DNA of 64,000 bases, from assembly GCF_918814755.1 (NCBI RefSeq), contig NZ_CAKKNT010000003.1, forward strand, positions 1-64,000. Reading direction: 5' to 3'. The stretch is from Periweissella ghanensis. GTDB taxonomy: Bacteria > Bacillota > Bacilli > Lactobacillales > Lactobacillaceae. The position numbers and the translations under genes are program-made. A model generated the notes under the pieces. That model made no database searches. It was given only the letters and a program-made list of their open reading frames with translations, and was not told the DNA's origin. This document shows positions 8,277 to 17,257 of this stretch, one piece after another. Numbering within the stretch: position 1 is the first letter of the stretch; every line of letters starts with the position of its first letter.

Positions 8277-9578
8277 TTAATAGTAGCTAAATTGGGCTTC
8301 AGCTTCTTCGCGCAATTCAATGTTAATTCCCAGACTTTGTAGATTTCCAACTAAATTTTCATAACCACGGAATAAGTGCTTAACATCGTGCAACCGAGTT
8401 TCACCCGTTGAGCCCAGTGCGGCAAATAATAAGCATGTCCCCGCCCGAACATCCCGACAATTAACATCAGCATCCCCGACTAAATCGCGGTATTGATTGC
8501 CATGAATAAAAGCAATGTTATTTTGACGCCCTAGTTGCACGCCCATTTTGGCAAGTTCTTCGACATGGCTAAAGCGATTGTAATAGACATTATCTTGGAC
8601 GGAACTAGGTGTGTTGGCATATAGCATCAATGCAGTCAGTGGCTGTTGTAAATCGGTTGCAAATAACGGGTACATCCCAGTCACTAAGCGCATGCCGTTA
8701 ATTGCATTGACTTTGCGGGCAGTAATACCGGTATCAGTACGCGTAATTTCAAGGCCCATATCTTCAAGGGCAAACAATACACTATTTAAGTGTTCTGGAA
8801 TAGCATTGGTGACGGTGATTTCTCCACCCAAAATCCCTGGTAACATCAAAAATGAACCCGCAATCAAGCGATCGGGGATGACGGTGTATTTAACTTCTTT
8901 AGTGGCCGCTTGTGGGTTGGGCGTAATTGTAATGGTATCTGTACCAGCTCCGACAATGTGATGGCCCATCAAGTTTAAGAAATTAGCGACATCAACCACT
9001 TCAGGGTCACTTGCACAATTGGTCAGCGTGGTACTGCCACTTGCTAAGGTTGCAATCAACATCAAATTAATCGTGGCTCCAGATGTAACCACTTCAAAGT
9101 GAAATTCTGTCCCAACTAAGTTATCCGCATAAACCGTGTAGTGACTACCGGCTTCTTCAATCCGGGCACCTAACTTTTTCATGCCTTTAAAGTGTTGGTC
9201 AATTGGGCGGGAACCAAAGTCATCCCCCCCGGGATATGATAATGAGACTTTTTTAAATTTTTTAAGTAACGCCGCGATGAAATAATATGACGCCCGAAAA
9301 TCAGCCGTCAGTGCGTAATCGAGCACATAATCGCTAGCTAAGCGGGCATCAACATAAAATCCCTGGCCTTCACGGTACGTCAAAATCCCGACTTTGGTGA
9401 GCATCGCTTCAATTAAGCGAAAATCACGTAAATCGGGTACATTATTTAATTGGACTAATTGATCATTCAAACAAGCAGCCGCGACTAATGCTAAAGCACT
9501 ATTTTTGGAACCTTGAATAGCGATTTTACCGTTAATCGCTGGTGATTTTTTAATAGCAATATATTGATTTTCTTGCAT
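8277..9578 (-). CDS. murA: UDP-GlcNAc 1-carboxyvinyltransferase (MurA) with Asp at the active-site Cys position
   Basis: Transfers enolpyruvate from phosphoenolpyruvate to UDP-GlcNAc, the first committed step of peptidoglycan synthesis, in the cytoplasm. Length 433 residues, as in the family. Substrate-site features align: QGSKNS (Lys22 region), SRPID, FATDLQQP (Asp305 region) and DVRAG (Arg397 region). The catalytic loop, PGGCAIGxRP in most MurA, reads PGGDDFGSRP, so Cys115 is replaced by Asp. Natural Asp variants are known in other bacteria, remain active and resist fosfomycin. Lactobacillaceae often hold two MurA copies; this may be one of two. The 110-base 5' region contains a hairpin (CGTGTT / AACACG) of unknown meaning. 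Confidence 0.92.
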   Translation of the reverse strand: MQENQYIAIKKSPAINGKIAIQGSKNSALALVAAACLNDQLVQLNNVPDLRDFRLIEAMLTKVGILTYREGQGFYVDARLASDYVLDYALTADFRASYYFIAALLKKFKKVSLSYPGGDDFGSRPIDQHFKGMKKLGARIEEAGSHYTVYADNLVGTEFHFEVVTSGATINLMLIATLASGSTTLTNCASDPEVVDVANFLNLMGHHIVGAGTDTITITPNPQAATKEVKYTVIPDRLIAGSFLMLPGILGGEITVTNAIPEHLNSVLFALEDMGLEITRTDTGITARKVNAINGMRLVTGMYPLFATDLQQPLTALMLYANTPSSVQDNVYYNRFSHVEELAKMGVQLGRQNNIAFIHGNQYRDLVGDADVNCRDVRAGTCLLFAALGSTGETRLHDVKHLFRGYENLVGNLQSLGINIELREEAEAQFSYY

Positions 9579-9733
9579 GGATAACCCCTATCTTTTGGTT
9601 TCATCTAATCAATCTCGTGTTAACGTCCCCCGATTAATCAACACGTTGCGATAGTGGCAAACCGCGTAACGTTGTTGCCTCTATTATAGTTAATTATTAA
9701 GAAAATGTATAGTTATCTGCCGAGTACGTAAAA

Positions 9734-9769
9734 ATAGGTTTCCAGAAGAATGTTCTTCCAGAAACCTAT
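9734..9769 (-). terminator. Terminator
   Basis: Long inverted repeat ATAGGTTTC...GAAGAA / TTCTTC...GAAACCTAT after the small membrane protein gene at 9785, upstream of the murA promoter region. Confidence 0.75.
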
Positions 9770-9784
9770 GCATGTAATTTGGTA

Positions 9785-9979
9785 TTAGCCGAGTGCCAGT
9801 GGAATACCGATAATCAGTAAGACTATCCCAAAAACGATACTGCTCCAAAGGCCCATTAAACTAAAAGCGGATGTGTTTTGATTACCTTGGTGTTTAATTA
9901 GTTTAAAATACTGCCGAGCAAAATAAAATTCACCAAGACCAATAATAATCGCCACGATACCGGCGATATGTTCAAACAT
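9785..9979 (-). CDS. Small membrane protein, 64 residues
   Basis: Starts at ATG 9979, six bases after GAAGGGAGC; the longer frame to 10015 has no ribosome binding site. Two hydrophobic segments (AGIVAIIIGLGEFYFA and SIVFGIVLLIIGIPLAL) with a short basic connection. No family recognised. Confidence 0.65.
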   Translation of the reverse strand: MFEHIAGIVAIIIGLGEFYFARQYFKLIKHQGNQNTSAFSLMGLWSSIVFGIVLLIIGIPLALG

Positions 9980-10072
9980 AATGGCGCTCCCTTCAATTAA
10001 GATTTTCTTAATCAAGTCTTTCTCAACGATTAGTATAACCCTTTTTTTAGTTGATAGCTAACCAAAACACGA

Positions 10073-12598
10073 CTAATCACGCTTATGTTTGAGTTTGAGT
10101 GCTAACCAACTAAAGCCGGCCACTAGCAAACCAATTAAACCAATAATGGTTAACTTAGCACCATTTTGTTGATCGGTTTTAGGTAAAGTGGTTGCTTGGT
10201 GATTAATTGGTGTGGTGGTGTTATTTACTGGCAATGGATTCACAACCGGCTTAGGTGTCACCACGTGGATAACTGGCTTAGGAGTTGGTTTAGGCAATGG
10301 ATTTGGTTTAGGGGTTGGCTTGACATTATCAGAAGCATTCTTCTGGTAAATATAAGTCACCGTTTGCGCCGCATCAGTAAATTGACCAGTTGGTGAACCA
10401 ACGACCTTTAGGAACTTGTAACCAGCAATTAGTTGTTCGTTAGTAGTATATGCTGCATCAATATTCCCGTTCAAGACGACATCTGGGGCAATTGTGTTCC
10501 CTTGCGCATCTTGATAATGCACAGTTACCGGTTTACCGGCTACTACTGTAGTAGCACGTTGATAAACAAAAGTTACTGATTGCGCATCATCGCCAAGCAT
10601 CCCAGTTGGTTGGCCAATGACTTTGACAAAATTAAAATCGGGGATGTTCTTTTGTTCAGCAGCATAAGTGTCCCCAACATGACCGGTAAAACTAATATCA
10701 GTAGCTAATGTCTTCCCATTTTCATCTTGGTAGTGCACTGTCACGGGTTGAGCGACTTTAGCATAGACGTATGTGACCGTTTGCGCATCATCGCTGAAAG
10801 TACCATTTGCATTACCGGTTACTTTTTGAAAATCATACCCGGCAAATGTTTTTTGTTCGGTAGTGTATTTATCACCAACATTACCATTTAGAGTCACGGG
10901 TGCTGCAATTTGCTTGCCTGTAGCATCTTGGTATTTCACAGTGACTGGTTGACCAATTTTATCGTAAACATACGTAACATTTATTGGGTCACTGCCATTT
11001 TTGGTTAGGGTAACTTGCTTAGTATTATCGGTAGCTCGTAACACATACCCTGGAATTTCCTTAGGCGTTGGTAAGGTATAGACATCGCCAACGTGTAGTT
11101 TTGTGTCAATGCTATCGGCATCAGCAATTTTATTACCCGCCCCATCCACATAGTTAACCGTTACTGGTTGGGCAAAGCGTTTGTATGAAATGGTGTAGGT
11201 GTGACCAATCAAAATCTTATCTGGATTATTAGTAAAGGCATCAGTAGTTGTTAAAATCGCACTAGCTGGAATTGGTTGACCATCCATAAGGAGTGTTGAT
11301 AAGTCGACAGAACTATCTTTACTCAAAACATCCCAGTTTTTAATAAAGCCCAAACTATATGGTTCAAAACTGCGGTCAGTGTGCGTTTTGGTATCGATAA
11401 TCGTATTCGGTTCATCGGCAGCCACTAAATTAAAAGTATCGCGGACTTTTGGTTCAAACATGGTCATCGTCCGTTGGATGCCAGGATAGACAATTCCACG
11501 TAGATATTGATCGGCGCCTTGAATCCCGACTGACGCTGCTGAAAATTGGTGATAACTTGAACCTGCATTAAATTTGACAGTCCCATCTCCGGCACCAACG
11601 TAAAGGACATCATTAGCTGCATCAGCATCGGTATTGGCATTCATCACAATTTGATTAATACCTGAATCACGCGTTGGTGTTGCAATAATTAGATTTAGAT
11701 AACTTTTATCGAAGTCACCAATATTAGTAATATATGTTCCTTCAGTTGGCGTAATTTGATAAACTTTACGTCCTGTATTCGTATCCGCCAATTGAGATAA
11801 GGCTAAATTACCATGAATTTTTGCTGATGTAACATAATCGGCTAGCGCTTGCTTAAAGTTGGCCATACGATCTGCATCATCCGTCCCCGCTACAGTCACA
11901 CCATTAGGGAGGACAATATACATCCGGCCAAGGTAGTAGCTAGCTTCTTCACTGTACAAACGTAAATGGAAGTTTGCCGTCCCGTTATAAGCGGCATACT
12001 TATTGTTTAATTCAACGTACATGTTTGATAAATGAATTGGTGTATCTTTACTTGGTGCATTCGGATCATCAGTTGGTTGCACTGGTGTATCGGTAGCAGC
12101 TTTTAAAACCGGTTTAGCTTTAGCAACTGGTGCTGGACTCTTAGTAAGGACTTTGACGTCTTTTGCATCAGCGACCTTGGCGGGTGCTGTTACTTGAGTG
12201 CTAGCCGTACTAGCTGCCACAGATGCTGGTGCCGGACTTGCTTGCACTGGCGCTGCCGAACTTGCCGGTGTACCACTAGTTACGGTTGATGCAGCACTTT
12301 GGGTAGCTGCACTACTAGTTGGACTTGGTGCAGTGCTTTGGGTAGGTGCATTATTAGTTGGACTTGGTGCAGTGCTTTGGGTAGGTGCATTATTAGTTGT
12401 ATCATGTGTGTCAGTTGACGTTGCTGTCGAACTAACCTTCGTTATTTGAGTAGTTGGCGCAATGTTGCTTGCTGTTGGTGTATCAGCATGTGCGGTTGTA
12501 CTTACCCCCATAAGTACAATTGTTCCAGTGAAAGCCACGCTAGCAATGACCCATTGTTTACCACTTTTGTACATTTTAAAATAGCGTTTTTGTTCCAT
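10073..12598 (-). CDS. LPxTG-anchored MucBP-repeat surface adhesin
   Basis: 841-residue wall protein. The N-terminus has the KxYKxGKxW signal motif (KMYKSGKQW, residues 8-16) and a signal peptide ending near ..STTAHA (about residue 39). Then come a Ser/Thr/Ala/Pro-rich segment (about 40-190), a non-repetitive region (about 190-480) and four MucBP-type repeats (about 480-760), each starting QPVTVxY or KPVTVHY and ending in a T/S-V-T-x-x-Y-like strand. A Pro-rich wall-spanning stretch, LPKTD, a membrane helix and the tail KLKHKRD complete it. MucBP proteins bind mucin or other glycans; the ligand is unknown. GGGGTGA precedes the ATG. Likely anchored by a housekeeping sortase elsewhere. Confidence 0.92.
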   Translation of the reverse strand: MEQKRYFKMYKSGKQWVIASVAFTGTIVLMGVSTTAHADTPTASNIAPTTQITKVSSTATSTDTHDTTNNAPTQSTAPSPTNNAPTQSTAPSPTSSAATQSAASTVTSGTPASSAAPVQASPAPASVAASTASTQVTAPAKVADAKDVKVLTKSPAPVAKAKPVLKAATDTPVQPTDDPNAPSKDTPIHLSNMYVELNNKYAAYNGTANFHLRLYSEEASYYLGRMYIVLPNGVTVAGTDDADRMANFKQALADYVTSAKIHGNLALSQLADTNTGRKVYQITPTEGTYITNIGDFDKSYLNLIIATPTRDSGINQIVMNANTDADAANDVLYVGAGDGTVKFNAGSSYHQFSAASVGIQGADQYLRGIVYPGIQRTMTMFEPKVRDTFNLVAADEPNTIIDTKTHTDRSFEPYSLGFIKNWDVLSKDSSVDLSTLLMDGQPIPASAILTTTDAFTNNPDKILIGHTYTISYKRFAQPVTVNYVDGAGNKIADADSIDTKLHVGDVYTLPTPKEIPGYVLRATDNTKQVTLTKNGSDPINVTYVYDKIGQPVTVKYQDATGKQIAAPVTLNGNVGDKYTTEQKTFAGYDFQKVTGNANGTFSDDAQTVTYVYAKVAQPVTVHYQDENGKTLATDISFTGHVGDTYAAEQKNIPDFNFVKVIGQPTGMLGDDAQSVTFVYQRATTVVAGKPVTVHYQDAQGNTIAPDVVLNGNIDAAYTTNEQLIAGYKFLKVVGSPTGQFTDAAQTVTYIYQKNASDNVKPTPKPNPLPKPTPKPVIHVVTPKPVVNPLPVNNTTTPINHQATTLPKTDQQNGAKLTIIGLIGLLVAGFSWLALKLKHKRD
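12319..12396 (-). repeat. Two exact 39-bp tandem repeats within the adhesin gene
   Basis: Copies at 12319-12357 and 12358-12396 are identical and encode a 13-residue Asn/Pro/Thr/Ser unit (NNAPTQSTAPSPT) in the Ser/Thr-rich stalk. A third, diverged unit precedes them. Likely to vary in number by slippage or recombination. Confidence 0.9.
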
Positions 12599-12713
12599 AA
12601 TTAATCACCCCATTATTCTTAAATAGTAAAATAGATTACTACCAACGATATAATAGCATTATTATAGAATTTAAAATAATAATTGGTTTTAGATTAAGAA
12701 ATTTAAATTCACC

Positions 12714-12745
12714 AAAAAAGCTCGCCTCATTTGAGGTGAGCTTTT
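12714..12745 (-). terminator. Terminator of the DoxX gene
   Basis: Inverted repeat AAAAGCTCGCCTCA / TGAGGTGAGCTTTT just after the stop codon at 12754. Confidence 0.85.
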
Positions 12746-12753
12746 ATAATTTT

Positions 12754-13281
12754 TTATTTCATCACACGATTGAAGTCAAGATCCTTACCATGGTGACGGT
12801 TGCCGATTAGGTTACGGAAAAATGGTGTGACCCAGTAATCCAACCCAATCTTAGCTGAGTTAAATCCACCAAGTAAAATAATGAATTCTAAAATAATGTA
12901 AGTTGGGTTGATTGAAACCGTGCCAGCTAGTAAGTAAGCAAAGTTCAAAAATAGTCCAAAGAACGCCGCTAATAATGTTAAAGTTCCAAAGAGTAACCCT
13001 AGACCGACTAATAATTCCCCCCAAGAAACAAGGAATGAGAACATAGCGGTGTGAGCCCCATTACCAGTCATAAGCTTGAGAAAAGCCGTGTACCATGGAA
13101 AAGCAAACCCGGTTGGTGATTGAACTGGATGGGCAATGGCATTGTTAATGAACCCATGGGCCGAGAATTGACTAGTGATCTTTTGAAAACCATCGATGGT
13201 CCAATTATACCCGAGCCAAACGCGAATAATGGTTAAAAGCGCTGTGCAAACTTTGTTGGTCCGTAAGAAGTTGATAATCAT
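12754..13281 (-). CDS. DoxX-family membrane protein
   Basis: 175 residues with four hydrophobic segments and the DoxX pattern: an N-terminal helix with Arg and Trp-Leu-Gly (IIRVWLGYNW..DGFQKI), then WGELLVGLGLLFG and a C-terminal GGFNSAKIGLDYW. DoxX proteins are integral membrane proteins tied to redox or thiosulfate-related functions in some bacteria; in lactobacilli the role is unknown. Single gene with its own terminator. Confidence 0.8.
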   Translation of the reverse strand: MIINFLRTNKVCTALLTIIRVWLGYNWTIDGFQKITSQFSAHGFINNAIAHPVQSPTGFAFPWYTAFLKLMTGNGAHTAMFSFLVSWGELLVGLGLLFGTLTLLAAFFGLFLNFAYLLAGTVSINPTYIILEFIILLGGFNSAKIGLDYWVTPFFRNLIGNRHHGKDLDFNRVMK

Positions 13282-13443
13282 AATGAGGTCCTCATTTCTT
13301 GTGAAGTGATTATTTGTTATCTATTTCACAATTATCATAATCCTTACTTATTGAAAGTGCAACCACTTATTTTGCTTTTTTTCAATACCTTAATTAATTA
13401 TAAGATATATTTAAATTACTAATTACAAATGATTGGACAAAAA

Positions 13444-13470
13444 ACATCCACCTCGAATTGAGATGGATGT
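13444..13470 (-). terminator. Terminator
   Basis: Hairpin ACATCCA.CTC / GAG.TGGATGT, followed on the minus strand by a T-run, after the gene at 13484. Confidence 0.75.
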
Positions 13471-13483
13471 GGCAAAATATAAG

Positions 13484-14068
13484 TTAATTACTAGCATCAT
13501 CATCACTCGCACTATCGATGATGGCATCGAGTTGTGGTTGATAAGCTGCATACCGTTTGTTGATAGCACTAACACTCACCGATGTTGGTTGAATTGAACC
13601 TGGGGTGGTAAAAGTTGGATCAGGCCCTTCGTTAATGGTATCGCCATTAAACTGAAAAATCACCGTACTAGCCGCGGTACCACTATCAATGGCAATCGTG
13701 CCATCGCTTTGTGTCTTAAGGTTTAATGTTGAGCCGGCCCCGAACCGTTGTAAGTTAGCCGCTGGGGTCGTACCGTTGATATCAAGATACGCGGCCATGG
13801 CTAACTCCGTATTACTTAATGTTGGTTGCGTTGAATTAGCGGCAGTAACACTGCTAGCAAAACTCGATGCATCCTTAAGACTGCTAATTGAGGCACTTGC
13901 TTGTTGATTGGTACTTTGTAGCTTACTAATCGATTGCTTGGCTTTTGACAATTGTTTGGCTGTGACGGCATCAGCAGCATCATTGAAATGATAGCCGATC
14001 AACGTTCCGGCCCCCACCCCCATTGCGAGTACTAACAGCATCAAAATCGTATAGACGAATTTTCGCAT
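13484..14068 (-). CDS. Hypothetical exported or membrane-anchored protein
   Basis: 194 residues. N-terminal basic head and one hydrophobic segment (YTILMLLVLAMGVGAGTLIGY), then a short coiled-coil-like stretch (AKQLSKAKQSISKLQSTNQQ) and a small extracellular domain ending in an acidic tail (SASDDDASN). No family recognised. GAGGAGGGACG-type binding site immediately before the ATG. Confidence 0.75.
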   Translation of the reverse strand: MRKFVYTILMLLVLAMGVGAGTLIGYHFNDAADAVTAKQLSKAKQSISKLQSTNQQASASISSLKDASSFASSVTAANSTQPTLSNTELAMAAYLDINGTTPAANLQRFGAGSTLNLKTQSDGTIAIDSGTAASTVIFQFNGDTINEGPDPTFTTPGSIQPTSVSVSAINKRYAAYQPQLDAIIDSASDDDASN

Positions 14069-14156
14069 ACGTCCCTCCTCGAAAAATTAATTGTTTGATT
14101 AATGCTTATTGTACGGCAGGATAGCCTGAGATGCATTGATGGGGCTTGAAGAACAT

Positions 14157-14196
14157 AAAAACACCGCATGAGAATGAACATCTCGTGCGGTGTTTT
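14157..14196 (-). terminator. Terminator of the dcm-type gene
   Basis: Inverted repeat AAAACACCGCATGAGA / TCTCGTGCGGTGTTTT about 100 bases downstream of the methyltransferase stop codon. Confidence 0.8.
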
Positions 14197-14295
14197 GGGT
14201 TTATGGTAGTAATAAATGATCTGTATTAAATAGTTCGTTATAAATTAACGTTCTATTTCTAACTTGAAGAATTAAGTACCATCATACTCAACTTA

Positions 14296-15564
14296 TTAAT
14301 CTTTTATTTTCTTTAGTTCGATACCAATACGCTCTACAACGCTGGTAACCAAGGCGTTACCCATAAAGAACATTCGCATACGATCACTAACTTCGGTTAC
14401 ATTGCCGTTAGTTAACTTAAGCTTAGTCCAATCATCTGGGAAATCTTGTAGTCGTTCTGCTTCAATTGGTGTAATCAATCGATATTGATCATTAATCTTA
14501 ATAAAGTGAGTTGAACGATTAACAGACCCTTCTGAAGTTAACATAGTTCGACTAGGTAAGTTTAAATCTTCATATGGACTCATACCACCTTCACTGTACA
14601 TATATGTATGACCTTCAGCAGTTTTACGTTCAATCTTCTTAGGACCACGTAAGTATGCAAATTTTTTCAATTTATCTTCATCGGTGATGTAGTACTTTTC
14701 ATCAACCTCATTTTCAGGTTGTAAAGTATCTCGCATTGGGATTGGTGTTTCTGCGCCAGTCGCTTCAGTATCAATCGTAAAGTAGCGACCATGACGCATA
14801 ATTCCCGTATTCCAAACTGTTCCAGTAAAATTATCAGAAACCTCGACGATATCATCTGATAATTCATAGTAAGCTTGGCGGCCCTTATATGGAACTTGAT
14901 TGATTGGGAATTGACGAGCAAATAATCCATCTTGGAAGAGATATTCGTCATACATGTTTTCATTGATAAGTAACTCATCAACTCCTTCAAATTTTGAATC
15001 TATCCGTTTTGCAAATGGGACATCATTCCGATATACAAAAAAGTAAACACGACGGCGACGTTGCCGACGACCATAGTCAGCTGCATTGATTACACGCCAT
15101 TCAACTGAATAGTTAAGTTGATTAAATGCTGCTAACATAATCGCAAAGTCCCGACCACGTTGCTTTGATGGAGCTTTCAACAAACGATCAACGTTCTCAA
15201 GGATTAGGTACTTGGGATTAATGTTACGAACAGCCCGAATAATCTCCCAAAAGAGCACCCCTTTTTTCCCTTCAATACCCATTTCATATTTCTTAGAACG
15301 CGCAACTGAGTAATCTTGGCAAGGAAAGCCCCCAACAATAATGTCCGCATCCATCTTTTGAAATTCTTCATCAGTTATCAATGCAATATCCTTGTTGATA
15401 TTTTCTGAATCAGAAAATTGATAATCATATACTTCAAAGGCATCCTGACTTTTACGAGATGGTTCAAATTGATTAGCCCATTTAGTTTGGTAGAGGTCAG
15501 CGTCAGCGTTCTCTAAGCCAACACGAAAACCTCCTACACCGGCAAAAAGTTCTAGTACTTTCAC
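14296..15564 (-). CDS. DNA (cytosine-5) methyltransferase, partner of the Sau3AI-like enzyme
   Basis: 422 residues. Ordered C5-methyltransferase motifs: I (LFAGVGGFRVGL), IV (GGFPCQDYSVA, catalytic Cys), VI (ENVDRLL), VIII (QRRRRVYFF), a variable target-recognition region (about 180-330) and X (MGNALV). It methylates the C5 of cytosine using S-adenosylmethionine. GTG start with GAGG upstream. It diverges from the Sau3AI-like endonuclease gene across a 148-base AT-rich promoter region. With that partner the expected target is GATC, protected as GAT(5mC), by analogy with Sau3AI. AT-rich composition suggests the island was acquired horizontally. Confidence 0.93.
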   Translation of the reverse strand: MKVLELFAGVGGFRVGLENADADLYQTKWANQFEPSRKSQDAFEVYDYQFSDSENINKDIALITDEEFQKMDADIIVGGFPCQDYSVARSKKYEMGIEGKKGVLFWEIIRAVRNINPKYLILENVDRLLKAPSKQRGRDFAIMLAAFNQLNYSVEWRVINAADYGRRQRRRRVYFFVYRNDVPFAKRIDSKFEGVDELLINENMYDEYLFQDGLFARQFPINQVPYKGRQAYYELSDDIVEVSDNFTGTVWNTGIMRHGRYFTIDTEATGAETPIPMRDTLQPENEVDEKYYITDEDKLKKFAYLRGPKKIERKTAEGHTYMYSEGGMSPYEDLNLPSRTMLTSEGSVNRSTHFIKINDQYRLITPIEAERLQDFPDDWTKLKLTNGNVTEVSDRMRMFFMGNALVTSVVERIGIELKKIKD

Positions 15565-15712
15565 AGTTTTTACCTCAATATCTTTCTTTCAATAGCTACA
15601 ATTATACCGTAATTTGTTTTAAAGATCAAGATCAAATTCAAAATTTATTCCGTAGTTTGAAGAATTAATCATATAATATATATAACATTAATACAAATAG
15701 GAGAGCTTTGAT

Positions 15713-17170
15713 ATGGCTGGTCACGTATATACATCACAAGAATTAATCACCCTCTTAGATAAATGTAAAGGTCTTTCTTTGGGTACGTTAGATACTCAAC
15801 ATTTATTTGATAAAGTTGATGTCGATAGAATTAATGGGATTGCTGGGAATATTATCGAACAATCGGTACTACAATACGAAAGTAATTCAAATCAGACACC
15901 AGATTTAATAGTGGATGATCAGCCCGTTGAACTTAAAACAACTGGCTTAAAGAAAACTACCCGTAAACCGTATTATGCAGCAAAAGAGCGTTTAACAATT
16001 ACGGCCGTTTCGCCGCGAAATATAATCAATGAAGATTTTGAAACCTCGCATTTTTACCAAAAAACAAACCGACTTCTATTTATTTATTACTTTTACAACT
16101 CAACTAAAGTCGTGCATGCTACTGAATATGCTAATTTTATTTTTCAAGATTATCAGTTCTTTAGCTTTACAGGAAATGATCTCGCCGAAATAAAACGTGA
16201 ATGGACAATGATACGTGATACATATCAGCAATTTGTGAATGATTACAAATCTGACGCTGCACGAAATCAATTACGTAATTTGAACTATTTAGAAGTGGTT
16301 GCAAAAAAAACTAACCCGCGAATTGCTATCTCCCAAAAGTACTTTAACGTTATTGTTCGCCAATTCTTTGGAGAAGAATTCGAACCTATCTTAAAAGAAG
16401 TTACCAGTACTTCATTTGAAGATACAGTCATCGCGATGTTTAAACCTTTTGTTGGTATGACACAAGCTGAATTAGGCCTCAAACTGGGCGTGGTTATTCC
16501 AAAACAAAATCCCAAAGCAGTTAATCCACAAATAGCTCGTAAAATATTGAAACTTCAAACCAATGTTGAAAATGCTGAAGAATTTCAAAAAGCCGGAATT
16601 GCAGTTAAAGTGCTCACAATCACTGAAAATACCGGCCGCATACGACGGACCAAAGAAGCTTTGAAAATTGAGAATTTCTTTGATTTTACTGAAATAGTTA
16701 ATGGAGAATGGGATGAATCAAAATTACATGATTACTTATTTGATACGAAATTCTTATTAGTAGTCTTTGAACTTGTTAACGGCGTTCAAATTTTTAGAGG
16801 AGTTAAATTCTGGCAGGTACCATTTGCAGACTTAGATGGTCTAATTAAGCAAACTTGGTTACGAACCCAGAATACACTCAAACATGGCGTCACTCTGACT
16901 TACAAACCAGCTAATTCAGAAAAAGGATATACCGTGTCAAATGACTTACCTGCAATTGCTGACAAAACTATTATGCATGTACGACCTGATGCAGCTAAAG
17001 CAGCTTATCAAGAGGATAAACGAAATGCAATGTATCTCCCCACACCAGCCCACTGGGTTAATCGACCTGATAACTTACACGAAGAACTGAGCAACGATTA
17101 TATGACCAAGCAAGCTTTTTGGCTAAATAACGAGTATATGTTTAAACAAGTAAGTGATTTAGTAGAATAA
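15713..17170 (+). CDS. Sau3AI-family type II restriction endonuclease
   Basis: 485 residues, close to Sau3AI (489). It resembles Sau3AI along its whole length: an N-terminal MutH-like catalytic domain with Asp64, Glu73 and Lys75 in TPDLIVDDQPVELKT, the nearby AAKERLTI and NEDFETS segments, and a C-terminal allosteric MutH-like domain with VNGEWDE, FRGVKFW, MHVRPD, NRPD and MTKQAFWLNN. Such enzymes cut before GATC and act best with two sites. AGGAGAG lies upstream of the ATG. The divergent 5mC methyltransferase should protect host DNA. GATC specificity is inferred from the family and not shown. Confidence 0.93.
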   Translation: MAGHVYTSQELITLLDKCKGLSLGTLDTQHLFDKVDVDRINGIAGNIIEQSVLQYESNSNQTPDLIVDDQPVELKTTGLKKTTRKPYYAAKERLTITAVSPRNIINEDFETSHFYQKTNRLLFIYYFYNSTKVVHATEYANFIFQDYQFFSFTGNDLAEIKREWTMIRDTYQQFVNDYKSDAARNQLRNLNYLEVVAKKTNPRIAISQKYFNVIVRQFFGEEFEPILKEVTSTSFEDTVIAMFKPFVGMTQAELGLKLGVVIPKQNPKAVNPQIARKILKLQTNVENAEEFQKAGIAVKVLTITENTGRIRRTKEALKIENFFDFTEIVNGEWDESKLHDYLFDTKFLLVVFELVNGVQIFRGVKFWQVPFADLDGLIKQTWLRTQNTLKHGVTLTYKPANSEKGYTVSNDLPAIADKTIMHVRPDAAKAAYQEDKRNAMYLPTPAHWVNRPDNLHEELSNDYMTKQAFWLNNEYMFKQVSDLVE

Positions 17171-17180
17171 AACTGTAATA

Positions 17181-17223
17181 AAAAGCTCACACCAATCTTT
17201 ATTAAATCGGTGTGAGCTTTTTT
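17181..17223. terminator. Bidirectional terminator
   Basis: Inverted repeat AAAAGCTCACACC / GGTGTGAGCTTTTTT between the convergent endonuclease and DptH-like genes. Confidence 0.85.
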
Positions 17224-17257
17224 CGAATATTTAACTGCCCATTTCAAAGATAACAAA

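Noticed and set aside
12198..12449. Hydrophobic plus-strand frame opposite the adhesin stalk
   Set aside because: Shadow of the Ala/Thr/Pro-rich repeat on the other strand; no ribosome binding site.
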